Assembly (NCBI GenBank): GCA_965277835.1
Contig: OZ255841.1
Coordinates: 1,116,001 to 1,180,000, forward strand
Length of the DNA: 64,000 nt
Source: Arcticimaribacter sp965277835
Lineage (GTDB): Bacteria; Bacteroidota; Bacteroidia; Flavobacteriales; Flavobacteriaceae
Reading direction: 5' to 3'
Made by a program: the position numbers and the translations under genes. Below the pieces are notes generated by a model. That model worked only from the letters and a program-made list of their open reading frames with translations. It ran no database searches and was not told the DNA's origin. Numbering within the stretch: the stretch's first letter is position 1; every line of letters starts with the position of its first letter. This document shows, in pieces, positions 14,939-25,365 of the stretch.

Positions 14939-17900
14939 ATGGCAGTTAAGGGGACGAACACCATTCTTTTTAAACCAAAATTAGATAACAGCAATCTCAT
15001 AAAAGGGGTTGCTCAGGCAAAAAATCTCATAAAGGGATTAGCGAAAACAGTCCTTAAAAGCAACCCCTATACTGCTATTGCTTCTATGGCAGCAGAAGCA
15101 TTTGAGAAGGTGGCAGAAGAGGCATATAAATTAGCCAAAGAATATCAACATGCTATGAAGAAGGTGGAGACCATCTCCAAAGCCACCCAAAGTAATTTTT
15201 ATGCCATATCCTCTCGAGTGTTCGAACTTTCTAAAGTATCTCTAGATGGTCCTGTGGCATTGGCAGAGGCATATTACGAAATTGTCGCTGCAGGACACGA
15301 CGGGGCAGAAGGAATAAAGGTGCTAGAGACTGCCCTAAAAGCTGCTGTAGGTGGGGTAACCAGCACTACCGCAGCGGCAAAAGGACTCACCACAGTACTC
15401 AATGCCTGGAAGCTCAACGCCGAGCAGGTAAACGAGGTGTCCGATGTGCTTTTTACTACCGTAGAACATGGTAATACCACCTTTGAGCAGCTGTCTAGTT
15501 CCATCGGCAAAGTGGCACCCTTGGCAGCCTCGTCGGGTGTAGAACTAAAAGAGGTTGCGGCAGCGGTTGCCATACTTACCAAACAAGGGGTACCTACTGC
15601 CCAAGCCATTACACAAATACGCTCTGCTATTGAGGGGCTAAATAATAACTTGGGCTACGGCTGGGCAGAGGCCCATAACTTTCAGCAAGCCCTAGAATTG
15701 ATGTCCCAAAAAGCAGGAGGTAGCCAAGGCAAACTGGAAGAACTTTTGGGTAGTTCCGAGGCAGTTTCGACTGCCCTTGCACTCACAGGCGTAAATGCAA
15801 CAGAAGCAACAATACACTTTGAGTACATGAGCCGCACCGCTGGGGCAACAGCAGAAGCACACAAAACAGCAGCAGAAAGCGCATCTTATCAATGGGCTCT
15901 TTTTGATGAAAAAATTAAGAACCTTACTGCCTTTGAAAGCTTTGGTGGTGTTCTGGCGTTTTTAAGTACTAACGTTGCTAAATTTTTTAATTTCGTTTTG
16001 GGCGGAACTAAACAAACAGTAATTGACACGAACAGTATAAACTACGAAGTAGATAAGTATCGGGCAAATATTCAAGGTTTGATACTTGAATTAGGATCTT
16101 TATCAGAAGAAGACAAACGCAGGAGTGAGATTATACAAGAAATTCAAAATAAATATCCCAAATTTATTGGCAATATAGATCTCGAAAAAGCAACGAACGA
16201 AGAGTTAATATCAATTTTAAATAGAGTTAACCAAGCTCATGAAAAACGTCGTCAATTTGAAAAAATTAAAGCCCCATTAGAAAGTGCAGGAAAGGTAAAG
16301 ATTGATGCTGAAATAGATTTAGGTAGATTAATCAGCGACAGAGCAAAATTAATAGCGGAAGTTAATACAATATTCGAGGATAATGGCATCAATATTAAAA
16401 TTGACATAGAAGAATCCCTAGAAGATCAGAAAAGTAAAATAAAAAATGGATTCAAAAAAATTTCAGAACAAAGTTTTAATGGTGTTGGTGGAGCTCAAAC
16501 TACAACAGTCAGTGGAAAAACATTTACGGTAGGTACTTTTGAAGCTAAGACAGACCAAAATTATATAAAGAGCCTTACCTCATTTTATAAAGGAATAGAT
16601 TTAGCTACACAAAATACTGAAATTAGTACTTATAGATATAGCACAATATTAAAGGCTTTTGCTACTGAGACTAAAGAGTTATATGATAGTATTTATAAAA
16701 TTAGTGATGCCAAAGAGATTATTGAAAATTCAAAGTCTTTAGACGAACTCAAAGTATTCGAAAGTTTTGACACCACTGAAATTAGTAAGCTTGCAAGTGC
16801 ACAAATTAAAGTTGTTGAAGATTTTGAAAAAGTAAAAAGCAAAATATCACAAATAACCAAAGGTGATTTTAAAAATAATCAAGATGCTTTTAAGGCGTAT
16901 ATTGAATCAGAGAATAGATTAATCTCAGAGTTTGCTGCTAAAAGAAAAAAAGAATTAGATGTTAACATAGTCCGAAAGCCAAAGCCTAGAGAATTAACCG
17001 AGTTAGAGCTTTTTGAACGCGATGACATTGATGCAGCAAGGCAATATTTTAATGATATGGCATTGGCTGTGCGTCATGGCGATAAACAATTAGAAAATGA
17101 GCTAAAAGCAGGAAATCAGCTTTTCGCAAAGTTTGAAACCCTCAACGGTTATTATGACCATCTTAAAAGTGTCAACCAAGGTAACTCCGATAAGCTATTA
17201 GCAGTTTATACTGCTATAGATAGACTACCAAAAGAACGGAAAGACGACTTAGAAGGCTTTAAGGCAAATAAAATAGAGGCGGTTGCCACCCAATATGTCG
17301 AGGTGCAAAAGCTTATTGAAAACGGGGAACAGCAAAAAGCCGAGGCGCTTAGAAAACAATATAAGCTAAACGAAAAAGACTATATAAGCTACCTAAGAAA
17401 GCTGTACGAAACAACAACAGACTATAACGAAAAAAATGTAATAGAAACAAAACTAGCCACTTTTGGGGCTAGCACAGATCCCCTACAAGATTTTAAGGAT
17501 AACAAAATAAACACAATTCAGCAGCAGTATGCAAATGTAAAACTAGTCACCGATGCCGGAGAAAATGAACTTGCCGAAGATCTAAGGAAAGCGTATGGCC
17601 TAAAAGAAGTGGACTATAAAACCCACCTGCGAAAACTCTATGACGCTACCGAGGATTCTAACCAGCGCCTAGCAATACTCAGCACACTCTCGCAAATTGG
17701 TGTAAGCATAAACGCCAGCGACCTTGAGATTTTCGATGCCTCTAAAAAGAAAATAGACGAACTACAAAAACAGTTAGGAGGGAAAGATGAAGAGAAAGAA
17801 AAACGTATAAAAGAACAAATTGACAACGAAAAGGCAAAGCAAAATGCAGCAGCAAAGCGTATAGAAGAGAGCCTAAGCCTAGAGGATAAATACCAAAAGG

Positions 17901-19174
17901 TACTAGATAAAAACTCGCGCAAGGATCTAAGAAATCACATAAAAGGGCTAAAGAAAAAGAGAGATGCCGTAGATACGTCTACCAAAAAAGGGCAAAAGGA
18001 ATATGAGGCATACCAAGCGCAAATTAAAGAGGGGAACCAAAAACTGGCAGAAGATTTCGAGGCAACTGCCCTTAAAGCAGCACAGGCGTTTAGCGGCGCG
18101 GCAGACTTGTGGACACAGTTTGGCGGAGACGAAGAAACAGGAAAACGCCTAGAGCAGTTCGCAGGTGTAGCCTCGGGTGCCGCACGCATAGCCTCGGGCG
18201 ATATAGTAGGTGGGTCGATAGAAGTGCTAAAATCGGCGTTTACCATAGAGGTTGAGTCCGACACCAAAAAGTTTGAGGAGAAGGTAAGAGAGCTCGAAAA
18301 AATGGCAGAGGATCTAGAGTATAATGTGTCCAAAGCCTTTGGTCAAAACGAAACAACTTCGAGGGGCGATAAAATAACAAACCTTATAGACCAACAAAAA
18401 GAACTTAACAACGCAATTAATGCCGAAGAAAAAGCACGTAAAAAGACTAAGTTTTTGGGTCTTACCGTAGGCGACAAAGGCAGTGGCAGTGGTACCAGTC
18501 AAGAAAAACTAGATGAACTTGAAGAAAAACTAAAAGCAACCAAACGCGAAGCCGAAGCCGTGCAAGACGAAATAAACGAGCTGCTTACGGGCACCAGCAA
18601 AGCCACTATAGCCGACGAATTGCTCGCAGGGTTCAAAGAAGGGAAAATCGCCGCCAAAGACTTTACCAGCACCTTCGAGGATTTAATGAAAAACGCACTC
18701 ATCGATTCCTTTAAACTGCAGTATCTAAAAAAGGTGTCCGAAAAATTCTTTAAAGAATTTGCCAAGGCAGCTGATAGCGACAACGACAAAAAGTTCGATT
18801 TAAACGCAGGCGAAATAAAGCAACTGAGTAGCAGTCTAAAAAGTGATTTGAACGAAGCCCTACAAGGCTTAAAAAGTTTTGAGAGCATACTTGCCCAAGC
18901 AGACATAGAAGGCGGACTGTTTGGCGAAGCGCAAGAAGAAGAGCAAAAAGGACTAGCAGGGGGTATAAAAAGCATAACCGAAGACACCGCAAACGTGTTG
19001 GCAGGTACCATAAACAGTATTCGAATTGATATAAAAAACGGTTTGGACATTGCCACTCAAAGCTCCGAGTATTTGTCGCAAATAGCCGTTAACACCGCGT
19101 TTAACAAAAACCTAGAACGCCTAGAAACCATTGAACTGAAACTAACCAGTATAGACGATTCTCTCTCGGCATGA
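14939..19174 (+). CDS. Phage tail tape measure protein
   Basis: At 1411 residues this is the longest gene in the prophage. Residues about 80-320 carry the TP901-type tape measure core (ALAEAYYEIVAAGHDGAEGI, then KAAVGGVTSTTAAAKGLTTV). The rest is long alternating helices, with a Lys/Glu coiled coil around 920-1000 and 1150-1220. The protein sets tail length and is ejected with the DNA. The nucleotide stretch of about 15,900-17,080 is distinctly more AT-rich than both flanks, pointing to an exchanged middle module. The stop overlaps the next gene by 4 nt. The gene is separated from its chaperones by the - strand cargo block. Confidence 0.85.
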   Translation: MAVKGTNTILFKPKLDNSNLIKGVAQAKNLIKGLAKTVLKSNPYTAIASMAAEAFEKVAEEAYKLAKEYQHAMKKVETISKATQSNFYAISSRVFELSKVSLDGPVALAEAYYEIVAAGHDGAEGIKVLETALKAAVGGVTSTTAAAKGLTTVLNAWKLNAEQVNEVSDVLFTTVEHGNTTFEQLSSSIGKVAPLAASSGVELKEVAAAVAILTKQGVPTAQAITQIRSAIEGLNNNLGYGWAEAHNFQQALELMSQKAGGSQGKLEELLGSSEAVSTALALTGVNATEATIHFEYMSRTAGATAEAHKTAAESASYQWALFDEKIKNLTAFESFGGVLAFLSTNVAKFFNFVLGGTKQTVIDTNSINYEVDKYRANIQGLILELGSLSEEDKRRSEIIQEIQNKYPKFIGNIDLEKATNEELISILNRVNQAHEKRRQFEKIKAPLESAGKVKIDAEIDLGRLISDRAKLIAEVNTIFEDNGINIKIDIEESLEDQKSKIKNGFKKISEQSFNGVGGAQTTTVSGKTFTVGTFEAKTDQNYIKSLTSFYKGIDLATQNTEISTYRYSTILKAFATETKELYDSIYKISDAKEIIENSKSLDELKVFESFDTTEISKLASAQIKVVEDFEKVKSKISQITKGDFKNNQDAFKAYIESENRLISEFAAKRKKELDVNIVRKPKPRELTELELFERDDIDAARQYFNDMALAVRHGDKQLENELKAGNQLFAKFETLNGYYDHLKSVNQGNSDKLLAVYTAIDRLPKERKDDLEGFKANKIEAVATQYVEVQKLIENGEQQKAEALRKQYKLNEKDYISYLRKLYETTTDYNEKNVIETKLATFGASTDPLQDFKDNKINTIQQQYANVKLVTDAGENELAEDLRKAYGLKEVDYKTHLRKLYDATEDSNQRLAILSTLSQIGVSINASDLEIFDASKKKIDELQKQLGGKDEEKEKRIKEQIDNEKAKQNAAAKRIEESLSLEDKYQKVLDKNSRKDLRNHIKGLKKKRDAVDTSTKKGQKEYEAYQAQIKEGNQKLAEDFEATALKAAQAFSGAADLWTQFGGDEETGKRLEQFAGVASGAARIASGDIVGGSIEVLKSAFTIEVESDTKKFEEKVRELEKMAEDLEYNVSKAFGQNETTSRGDKITNLIDQQKELNNAINAEEKARKKTKFLGLTVGDKGSGSGTSQEKLDELEEKLKATKREAEAVQDEINELLTGTSKATIADELLAGFKEGKIAAKDFTSTFEDLMKNALIDSFKLQYLKKVSEKFFKEFAKAADSDNDKKFDLNAGEIKQLSSSLKSDLNEALQGLKSFESILAQADIEGGLFGEAQEEEQKGLAGGIKSITEDTANVLAGTINSIRIDIKNGLDIATQSSEYLSQIAVNTAFNKNLERLETIELKLTSIDDSLSA

Positions 19175-20037
19175 TACACAAAAAAACATATAGCTATTTT
19201 GGACTAACATTACTTAGCGTAAGTGGTGGCTTGGATATGCCCGCACGCTTGGGTAATATTCACTACGACTGGGGTGATACCCATGAGGCTTTACTCCACG
19301 AAGATGATATTTTTTGGAAGAAAAGAGATATTACAATTAATGCACTTAGTAACAACGCCCAGCAGTCGATACGCAAGCTAGAAGAACTCCCCAAACTGTT
19401 TACACTTTCAACCAGCGAGGGGGATTTTAACGTAAGCCTTTTGAGCGTAACCGAAACCAAACAATACTCAGGCGGCAAGTCGTTGTTTAAACTTACCTTT
19501 AGAGAAGACGTACACGAGTTTATTACCATACTTCCCGCAGGTTCTGGTGGAAAAGGGATTTTAATAGATACCCATCACCTAAAAAATGATTTAGGGATAA
19601 CCGTATCGAAAGTAAGCACCGAAGATAATTTACTAAACCTAAAGCAGTCGCCCAAAACCGTTTTTTTGGCAGACAAAGGGTTGCTAGACAAACGCCCTTT
19701 TAGGAAAATTAAACTGGAGTGTCACCACCAAAACACTAACCTAAAACAACATATAGGCATATTAAAACGGTTACTTGCCCAAAGCGGAGAACGGATATTG
19801 AGTTATTACAATCGGAGTTTTAAGGTGTTTCTAAGCGAAGGGTTTTCGGTAGTATCAAAAGGATCTACACATAAGATTATACTAAATTTTAATGTGATAT
19901 ACGAACAAGCAAACTTTGTGGCAAAGGGGTTTATCGCCAATGGCTTTATCGGTACAATAGACCCCAAGTTTGTAGCAAGTAATGTCAATTTTATGACTAA
20001 AGGATTTACAGAAAAAGGATTTATAAAAACACTATAA
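19171..20037 (+). CDS. Distal tail protein-like
   Basis: A 288-residue protein placed directly after the tape measure gene, with an ATGA overlap. Position, length and beta-rich character fit a distal tail (Dit) protein, the hub that joins the tube to the tail tip. The segment FTLSTSEGDFNVSLLSVTETKQYSG and the central KLTFREDVHEFI are strand-rich. There is a Gly/Phe-rich repeat in the last 50 residues (ANFVAKGFIANGFIGTID, then NFMTKGFTEKGFIKTL), an unusual short tandem pattern of the form KGF-x-NGFI. No enzymatic motif. Confidence 0.6.
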   Translation: MIHKKTYSYFGLTLLSVSGGLDMPARLGNIHYDWGDTHEALLHEDDIFWKKRDITINALSNNAQQSIRKLEELPKLFTLSTSEGDFNVSLLSVTETKQYSGGKSLFKLTFREDVHEFITILPAGSGGKGILIDTHHLKNDLGITVSKVSTEDNLLNLKQSPKTVFLADKGLLDKRPFRKIKLECHHQNTNLKQHIGILKRLLAQSGERILSYYNRSFKVFLSEGFSVVSKGSTHKIILNFNVIYEQANFVAKGFIANGFIGTIDPKFVASNVNFMTKGFTEKGFIKTL

Positions 20038-20039
20038 TC

Positions 20040-20816
20040 ATGGTACAAAAAACAATACGAGATTTTAACAACAAAGAGTTTACGGTGGCAGAAGCTGCCG
20101 AGTGGCACAAAGAGCTAAACGACCGCACAAAATCGACCCAAACAGGGTATAACTCGGTGGACGAACTGGCAACCAAAGTAAAAGCCGTAGAAGCGGGTGG
20201 ACAAACCTTGTCCGATGGAAGTGTAACCACAGCCAAACTTGCCTCGAAAGCAGTAAGCACCGCAAAAATAGCAGATGGTGCAGTAGATACGTTACAAGTG
20301 AAAAACGACGCTATTGATTCTTCTAAGATAAAAGACAACGCAGTTGGCGCAGCGGCGTTGAACGTGTCGGGAAATGGAACTACAGGAGAATTATTAAAAT
20401 CCGATGGGGACGGAAGTTTTAGTTGGGTAACCGCCCCCTCGGTAAGCGTTGGTAGTGGGTCTATCGACTATGCCAAGCTGCACAACGAGTTTAAGGGCAA
20501 AACAACCATAACCCCAGCAGCAAGTGTAACTATCGATTTTTCGGCAAACGCTGTGTTTAGATTAACTCCAAATGCAAACACGACCTTAAACATATCCAAC
20601 CCACGCATAGGCACCAAAACAATAGTGCTAATAGGTAGCGGTACTGCATATTCTTTGGTGTGGAAAGTTACAGGAACAAAAGGAACACCAAGTTTCAATT
20701 TAATATCGGGGGAGTTCAAAGGCGATAGCGGTGTGAAATATCTAATATCAATTGAATGTACAGACGATGGTACAAACGAGGAGTTTTGGTACACTATTTC
20801 TAAACCCAAAGTATGA
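20040..20816 (+). CDS. Tail fibre/receptor-binding protein with short repeats
   Basis: A 258-residue protein. After a helical N-terminal 45 residues it has repeated segments of the form VTTAKLASKAVSTAKIADGA and AIDSSKIKDNAVG, a repeat type common in phage tail fibres that forms a beta-stalk. The C-terminal half (from about 145) is a beta-rich module with conserved FRLTPNANTTLNISNP and EFWYTISKP. It is likely a fibre or a fibre-attachment protein at the tail tip. It overlaps the next gene by 4 nt. Confidence 0.65.
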   Translation: MVQKTIRDFNNKEFTVAEAAEWHKELNDRTKSTQTGYNSVDELATKVKAVEAGGQTLSDGSVTTAKLASKAVSTAKIADGAVDTLQVKNDAIDSSKIKDNAVGAAALNVSGNGTTGELLKSDGDGSFSWVTAPSVSVGSGSIDYAKLHNEFKGKTTITPAASVTIDFSANAVFRLTPNANTTLNISNPRIGTKTIVLIGSGTAYSLVWKVTGTKGTPSFNLISGEFKGDSGVKYLISIECTDDGTNEEFWYTISKPKV

Positions 20817-21550
20817 TACATAAAAAATTAATTGTAGGAGAACCCTTCGTTGACAGAACCGAAGGTGCTATTGTTACCTCTGGGCTTCAGTTACATTTAG
20901 ATGCTAAAAACCCGCTGTCTTACTCGGGCACAGGCACACAATGGAAAGACCTGTCGGGGAACAACAAACACGCTACCCTCAAGGGCGGAGTTACTTTTGA
21001 CGGTACCAATGCGTTTGATTTTGATGGTTCCGATGACATTGCCGAAGTAGGCGATTTGGGTGTTTACATTCCGACTTTTACTATAACGATTTGGGCTAAT
21101 TTGCAAAATTCTGCCCAAAACTTTGATAACCTAATAGACACTAATTTTGATGTAGTTCATCACAATACGGGTCCAAGATTAGCAACAGATATGAATGGTG
21201 CTTTATACTGGTTTATGTCTAGTAATACCACGGATTCTTCGGTTTGGGATTTATTACAATCTAAAGGTAACAACCCTTTAAACGTATGGCTTAGCGCATC
21301 AATGACACGAACCTCAGGAGGGCTTTTATCAATGTATATCAACGGCGTAGCTAACGTGGCAAACAGAGCAGAAACCTCGGGAGTAACAGGATATATGAGA
21401 AATATACATGTGGGAGATGGATTTAAAGGTACTTATGGAATATCGAGACATTTTAAAGGAAAAATATCGAAAGTAATGATATATAACAAGGCTTTATCAT
21501 CAAAAGAAATACTAGATAATTATAACGCAATTAAACCAAGATTTTTATGA
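20813..21550 (+). CDS. LamG/concanavalin-like tail protein
   Basis: A 245-residue protein with a LamG-like jelly-roll domain: GLQLHLDAKNPLSYSG, WKDLSGNNKHATL, the FDFDGSDDIAEV strand, and a late MYINGVANVANR segment. Domains like this bind carbohydrate or adhesive surfaces; on a phage tail they bind cell-surface glycans. The ending KVMIYNKALSSKEILDNYNA is the usual closing strand-helix of LamG modules. DNA from about 21,090 on is more AT-rich than the start of the gene. It overlaps both neighbours by 4 nt. Confidence 0.8.
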   Translation: MIHKKLIVGEPFVDRTEGAIVTSGLQLHLDAKNPLSYSGTGTQWKDLSGNNKHATLKGGVTFDGTNAFDFDGSDDIAEVGDLGVYIPTFTITIWANLQNSAQNFDNLIDTNFDVVHHNTGPRLATDMNGALYWFMSSNTTDSSVWDLLQSKGNNPLNVWLSASMTRTSGGLLSMYINGVANVANRAETSGVTGYMRNIHVGDGFKGTYGISRHFKGKISKVMIYNKALSSKEILDNYNAIKPRFL

Positions 21551-22047
21551 AAGCAATAAAAAACCCAGATGGTACTTTTGAAGTTCCACAAAACCAAGAC
21601 GTAATAAAACATATTGTTAACCCCGAAAATTTAGATAATACAGTGCTGTCTAAAAACGGTATTTATGACTATGTGCTGCCTACCCTAAAAGAAGGGGAAA
21701 TACTAGGTGCTTTATACCTTAGTAACAACAAGGTTACACATAAGATAGAAAAAATAATAGAGTCACCCAACGAGGTTTATAAACAAAAGGTGTCGGAGCT
21801 GAGAGCCATCAAAGAGTCGTTTTTGTTTGATTTAAGCGAAATAGCGACCAAAAAAACACTGCGAGGCGACACCATATCCCCCGAGCTGAAAACGTTCTTT
21901 AAAACCGTTGAAACCATCGAAACACGAGTTGAAAAAGAACTTCAAGAGATGCTACAAAAAAATGACCTTTCAGGGTTAAAAAAGTATAGTTTTCAAAGCA
22001 AAGAAGTCGAATGGATTAAAACTAAAATTAAAGCATTTAAACAATGA
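21547..22047 (+). CDS. Tail-associated helical protein
   Basis: A 166-residue protein with a short beta-containing N-terminus and a long helical C-terminus (about 75-166) rich in Lys, Glu and Leu. It overlaps its neighbours by 4 nt on both sides, within the tail-tip operon. This layout resembles fibre assembly or chaperone proteins (tfa-like in position), but no family could be recognised. Confidence 0.5.
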   Translation: MKAIKNPDGTFEVPQNQDVIKHIVNPENLDNTVLSKNGIYDYVLPTLKEGEILGALYLSNNKVTHKIEKIIESPNEVYKQKVSELRAIKESFLFDLSEIATKKTLRGDTISPELKTFFKTVETIETRVEKELQEMLQKNDLSGLKKYSFQSKEVEWIKTKIKAFKQ

Positions 22048-25000
22048 TATTCTATAGAGGTACCAAAAAATTAGTAGAGGTTATTATCGATGATAAAACG
22101 GCTTTGAACAAGGCTATTTTGGGTCAAGACTTAATAAAAGCTAATTTTACGCTCGAAACTTTTTTTGCGTTTCAAGTAGGCGACTTTGTCAACTGGCGTG
22201 GTAAAAAATATACCATACTAAAAGAGCCTTCGGTAAAAAAAGGGAACGCGGTGTCGTACCAATATAATTTCGACTTAGAGTCCGACCAATATCGGCTATT
22301 CAATGCCCTTTATTTATTTGATAACACACCCGAATTTTTTCTGCTAGGCGATGTAAAAAAATTCTTAGACCTGCTTGTAGGTAATCTAAACAGGCTGTCG
22401 GGTAGTGGTTATTACAAACTAGGTGCCTACCCTAAGTCGTCTAACAAAAACTTAAACTTTCAAAACAAAACTTGCTACGAAGCCTTGCAATTTATTGCCG
22501 ACCAATTCGAAATAGAATATTCTTTTTCTGCCGATGGTAAAACCATAAACACCTACGACAAAATAGGAAAAGACACAGGCTTAACTTTTGAATTTAAAAA
22601 AGGACTAAGAGATATTGATCGCAAAAAAGTAACCGACAAAAACCTAGTTACAAAACTATATCCGTTTGGGAGCGAAAGAAACATAATAGCCGACTATGGA
22701 CACAAACGCCTAAAAATAGCACCCATATCGTTAAACGATGACAAGTTTGGAGTTATTGAGGGGGTTGTGAACTTCGATGACGTGTATCCGCACCGTGAGG
22801 GTACAGTAAGTAGTGTGGATTCTTCGGATATTTTAAAGTTTAGTGACACTGCTATAGACTTTGATGTAAACAGTCAACTAATTGATGGCGTTGTGGCAAA
22901 AGCAACGTTTAACAGCGGAGACCTAACAGGGTATGAGTTTGAGATTAGCTCTTATAACCACACCACCAAAGAGTTTAAGCTGATTAAATATGACGATAAA
23001 AACGGGCTTTCTTTACCCAATGCTACTCTAAAGGTAAAGGTTGGCGATACCTATGTGTTGCACGACATAGAAATGCCTAAAAGTTATATAGACACTGCCG
23101 AAAAAGAGTTGAAAACCAAAGCAGACCAGTACCTAAAAGAAAACAGCATACCTAATGTAGTTTACGAAATGCAACTCGACTTTGTGCATTTACGCAAGAA
23201 CCTTAATCAACTTGATGTCGGTGATATAATTACAATAAAAGACACCGATTTTAATATAGATTTTAAAACGCGGATTTTGTCGTTTACGCAAAGTATTGCA
23301 AGCCCTTATTTATATAGAATAAAAGTAGGTAACAAAGCTACGGTTTCCTATGCAAAACGGGTGCTTTCTAACCAACTCGAGGTAGAGAATTTGTACCATA
23401 TAGAACGAAAAGAAAGAGAAGTAGATTATAACCACATACGCCGAAGTTTGAAAAACGCAGATGAGTTAAAAGAACTGGTTTTCGACACCGACGGGTATTT
23501 CGATAGAACTAAGATAAAACCGCTGAGTATAGAAACAAATATGCTTTCGGTGGGGTCAAAAAGTCAGCAGTTTATAATTACAGATTTATTGATAGAAGCA
23601 AATTATCAAGGGAATAAAGATAAGGTAAGTTGTTCGGGTTCAGAACTGGTACATTTTACTGTAGAAGACAATATAAAAGAATGGACACTAAGCGCAAAGG
23701 TATTTACACTTAGCGACACAAAGGCTTATTATATCTACGCAAAATGCTCGAGAAGTGGCACAGGTGGGGTTTTCGAGATATCGCAAAATAAAATAAAGAC
23801 CGACTCCGACAAAACCTACTATTATTTTTTAATAGGTGTAGTACATTCGGTTAACAATGGAGTAAGAGGCATTAGCCTAACCTATGGGCAAACAACCATA
23901 AACGGAAAATTTATAACCACAGGCAGAATCCAGTCGGTAGATGGTTATAACTTTTTTGACTTAGATACAAATCAGTTTAAGTTGGGTAGCTCTACCAGTG
24001 GTTTAGACTGGAATGTAACGACCAAAGACCAGTTAACTATCCACGGAAAATTATTGCAAGGGTCTACAGGTCCACAAGGGCCTGAAGGGCCTTCTGGATC
24101 AACGGGGTCAGCGGGTCCGCAAGGGCCACAAGGACCACAGGGGCCGGCAGGGCCTCCAGGAATAGCTGGTAGCGCACCAGGGATAGTGTATCGTGGAATT
24201 TTCGATGCCTCGAAGAAATATTATTATAATGGTATTAGAAGAGATGTTGTAAAATACGGAAGTATTTACTATCTATACAAAGGTACAGACGGTGCGTCTG
24301 GGGCTTGGAGTACCTCGAATTGGGATAGTTTTGGAGCGCAGTTCGAAAGCGTAGCGACTAGCCTTTTACTTGCCGAGAATGCCAATATTGGAGATTGGAT
24401 AATAAAGGGCGGAAAAATAGCTTCGCAAAACGAATATAATAGTAAACCTAGAGCGCAGTTAGACGGAACGAAAGGAGAAATTACATTAGTTTCTCCAAAA
24501 ACTACGTATTCATACTCAGGGAGTACCGCTACTTATGAGCAAACACTAAAGCTCGATAGTGTTAATGGTCAATTACTAGCAGAACATACAGGAGATGCAA
24601 GCCAAGAATCAGGACGTACTGTAATTGATAGCGAAGGTGTTTTTTCGAAATTTGCAGGAGTTACTGCTGTTGCTCCGTCAACAGGTGTGTCAATAAAAGC
24701 ATCTATTTATGGGGCAGGAGTAGGTAAACTAAATAAGTCTGCATATAGTTCCGACAATGCAATAGTAGGTGTTGTTGGTAGAGCAACAAATACGTCATCT
24801 AGTCCTGCGCCTGCCTATGGAGGTATGTTTTGGGGGTTAAAAACCTACGGTAGGTATTTAAATATACAAACAACTACTGTAAGTAAAAAAATAAGCGGCA
24901 CAGAAGATTTTATATCGTGCTATAATGACGGCAGCAGAATATTCATAACCCTACCCTCTGACAATTTACATTTTGGTCGCATCGTCTATGTAAAACGAAT

Positions 25001-25142
25001 TAACTCAGATGTAGCAGTTATACCCTCAGGAAACACAAAAATGATTCTTAAACATTATGATACTATCATAAATTTAAATGATGGGGATTGTTTTATGTTT
25101 ATCTACGATGGTAATTGGATAACCCACAGAATGGTTGGGTAA
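22044..25142 (+). CDS. Large tail tip protein with prophage-tail domain and collagen-like segment
   Basis: A 1032-residue protein. The N-terminal ~450 residues resemble the phage tail endopeptidase/hub family (Prophage_tail type): FFAFQVGDFVNWRGKKYTIL, the SFSADGKTINTYDK strand and LVTKLYPFGSERNI. A central beta-rich part leads into a collagen-like Gly-X-Y stretch at about residues 674-712 (nt about 24,063-24,180; GPQGPEGP repeated with Ser/Ala variants). A C-terminal module of about 320 residues follows, probably a trimeric receptor-binding or spike part. Collagen-like stalks in phage fibres form stable trimers. No peptidase motif can be confirmed by eye. Confidence 0.75.
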   Translation: MIFYRGTKKLVEVIIDDKTALNKAILGQDLIKANFTLETFFAFQVGDFVNWRGKKYTILKEPSVKKGNAVSYQYNFDLESDQYRLFNALYLFDNTPEFFLLGDVKKFLDLLVGNLNRLSGSGYYKLGAYPKSSNKNLNFQNKTCYEALQFIADQFEIEYSFSADGKTINTYDKIGKDTGLTFEFKKGLRDIDRKKVTDKNLVTKLYPFGSERNIIADYGHKRLKIAPISLNDDKFGVIEGVVNFDDVYPHREGTVSSVDSSDILKFSDTAIDFDVNSQLIDGVVAKATFNSGDLTGYEFEISSYNHTTKEFKLIKYDDKNGLSLPNATLKVKVGDTYVLHDIEMPKSYIDTAEKELKTKADQYLKENSIPNVVYEMQLDFVHLRKNLNQLDVGDIITIKDTDFNIDFKTRILSFTQSIASPYLYRIKVGNKATVSYAKRVLSNQLEVENLYHIERKEREVDYNHIRRSLKNADELKELVFDTDGYFDRTKIKPLSIETNMLSVGSKSQQFIITDLLIEANYQGNKDKVSCSGSELVHFTVEDNIKEWTLSAKVFTLSDTKAYYIYAKCSRSGTGGVFEISQNKIKTDSDKTYYYFLIGVVHSVNNGVRGISLTYGQTTINGKFITTGRIQSVDGYNFFDLDTNQFKLGSSTSGLDWNVTTKDQLTIHGKLLQGSTGPQGPEGPSGSTGSAGPQGPQGPQGPAGPPGIAGSAPGIVYRGIFDASKKYYYNGIRRDVVKYGSIYYLYKGTDGASGAWSTSNWDSFGAQFESVATSLLLAENANIGDWIIKGGKIASQNEYNSKPRAQLDGTKGEITLVSPKTTYSYSGSTATYEQTLKLDSVNGQLLAEHTGDASQESGRTVIDSEGVFSKFAGVTAVAPSTGVSIKASIYGAGVGKLNKSAYSSDNAIVGVVGRATNTSSSPAPAYGGMFWGLKTYGRYLNIQTTTVSKKISGTEDFISCYNDGSRIFITLPSDNLHFGRIVYVKRINSDVAVIPSGNTKMILKHYDTIINLNDGDCFMFIYDGNWITHRMVG

Positions 25143-25365
25143 GCGGTGGCGTTGGTGGTATAACCACTTTTTAATCCCTCTGAAGAGAGTGAAAAAATTG
25201 TATTGAGACCTAGTTTTTAACCATTTTTTAATACAGTTTCTTTGTAACTAGTTCTAAAAAGTATTATTATTGTAATATAGATGCTTAACTACATAGACCA
25301 ACAAAAAACAACAACTAAAAATTCTACTAGAAAATCTTATATGGGTTTTTAAAATATAATCTATA

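Noticed and set aside
15274..15609. - strand frames over the tape measure gene rich in Ser, Ala and Pro
   Set aside because: Shadow frames of the long + strand gene; no start signals or recognised domains.
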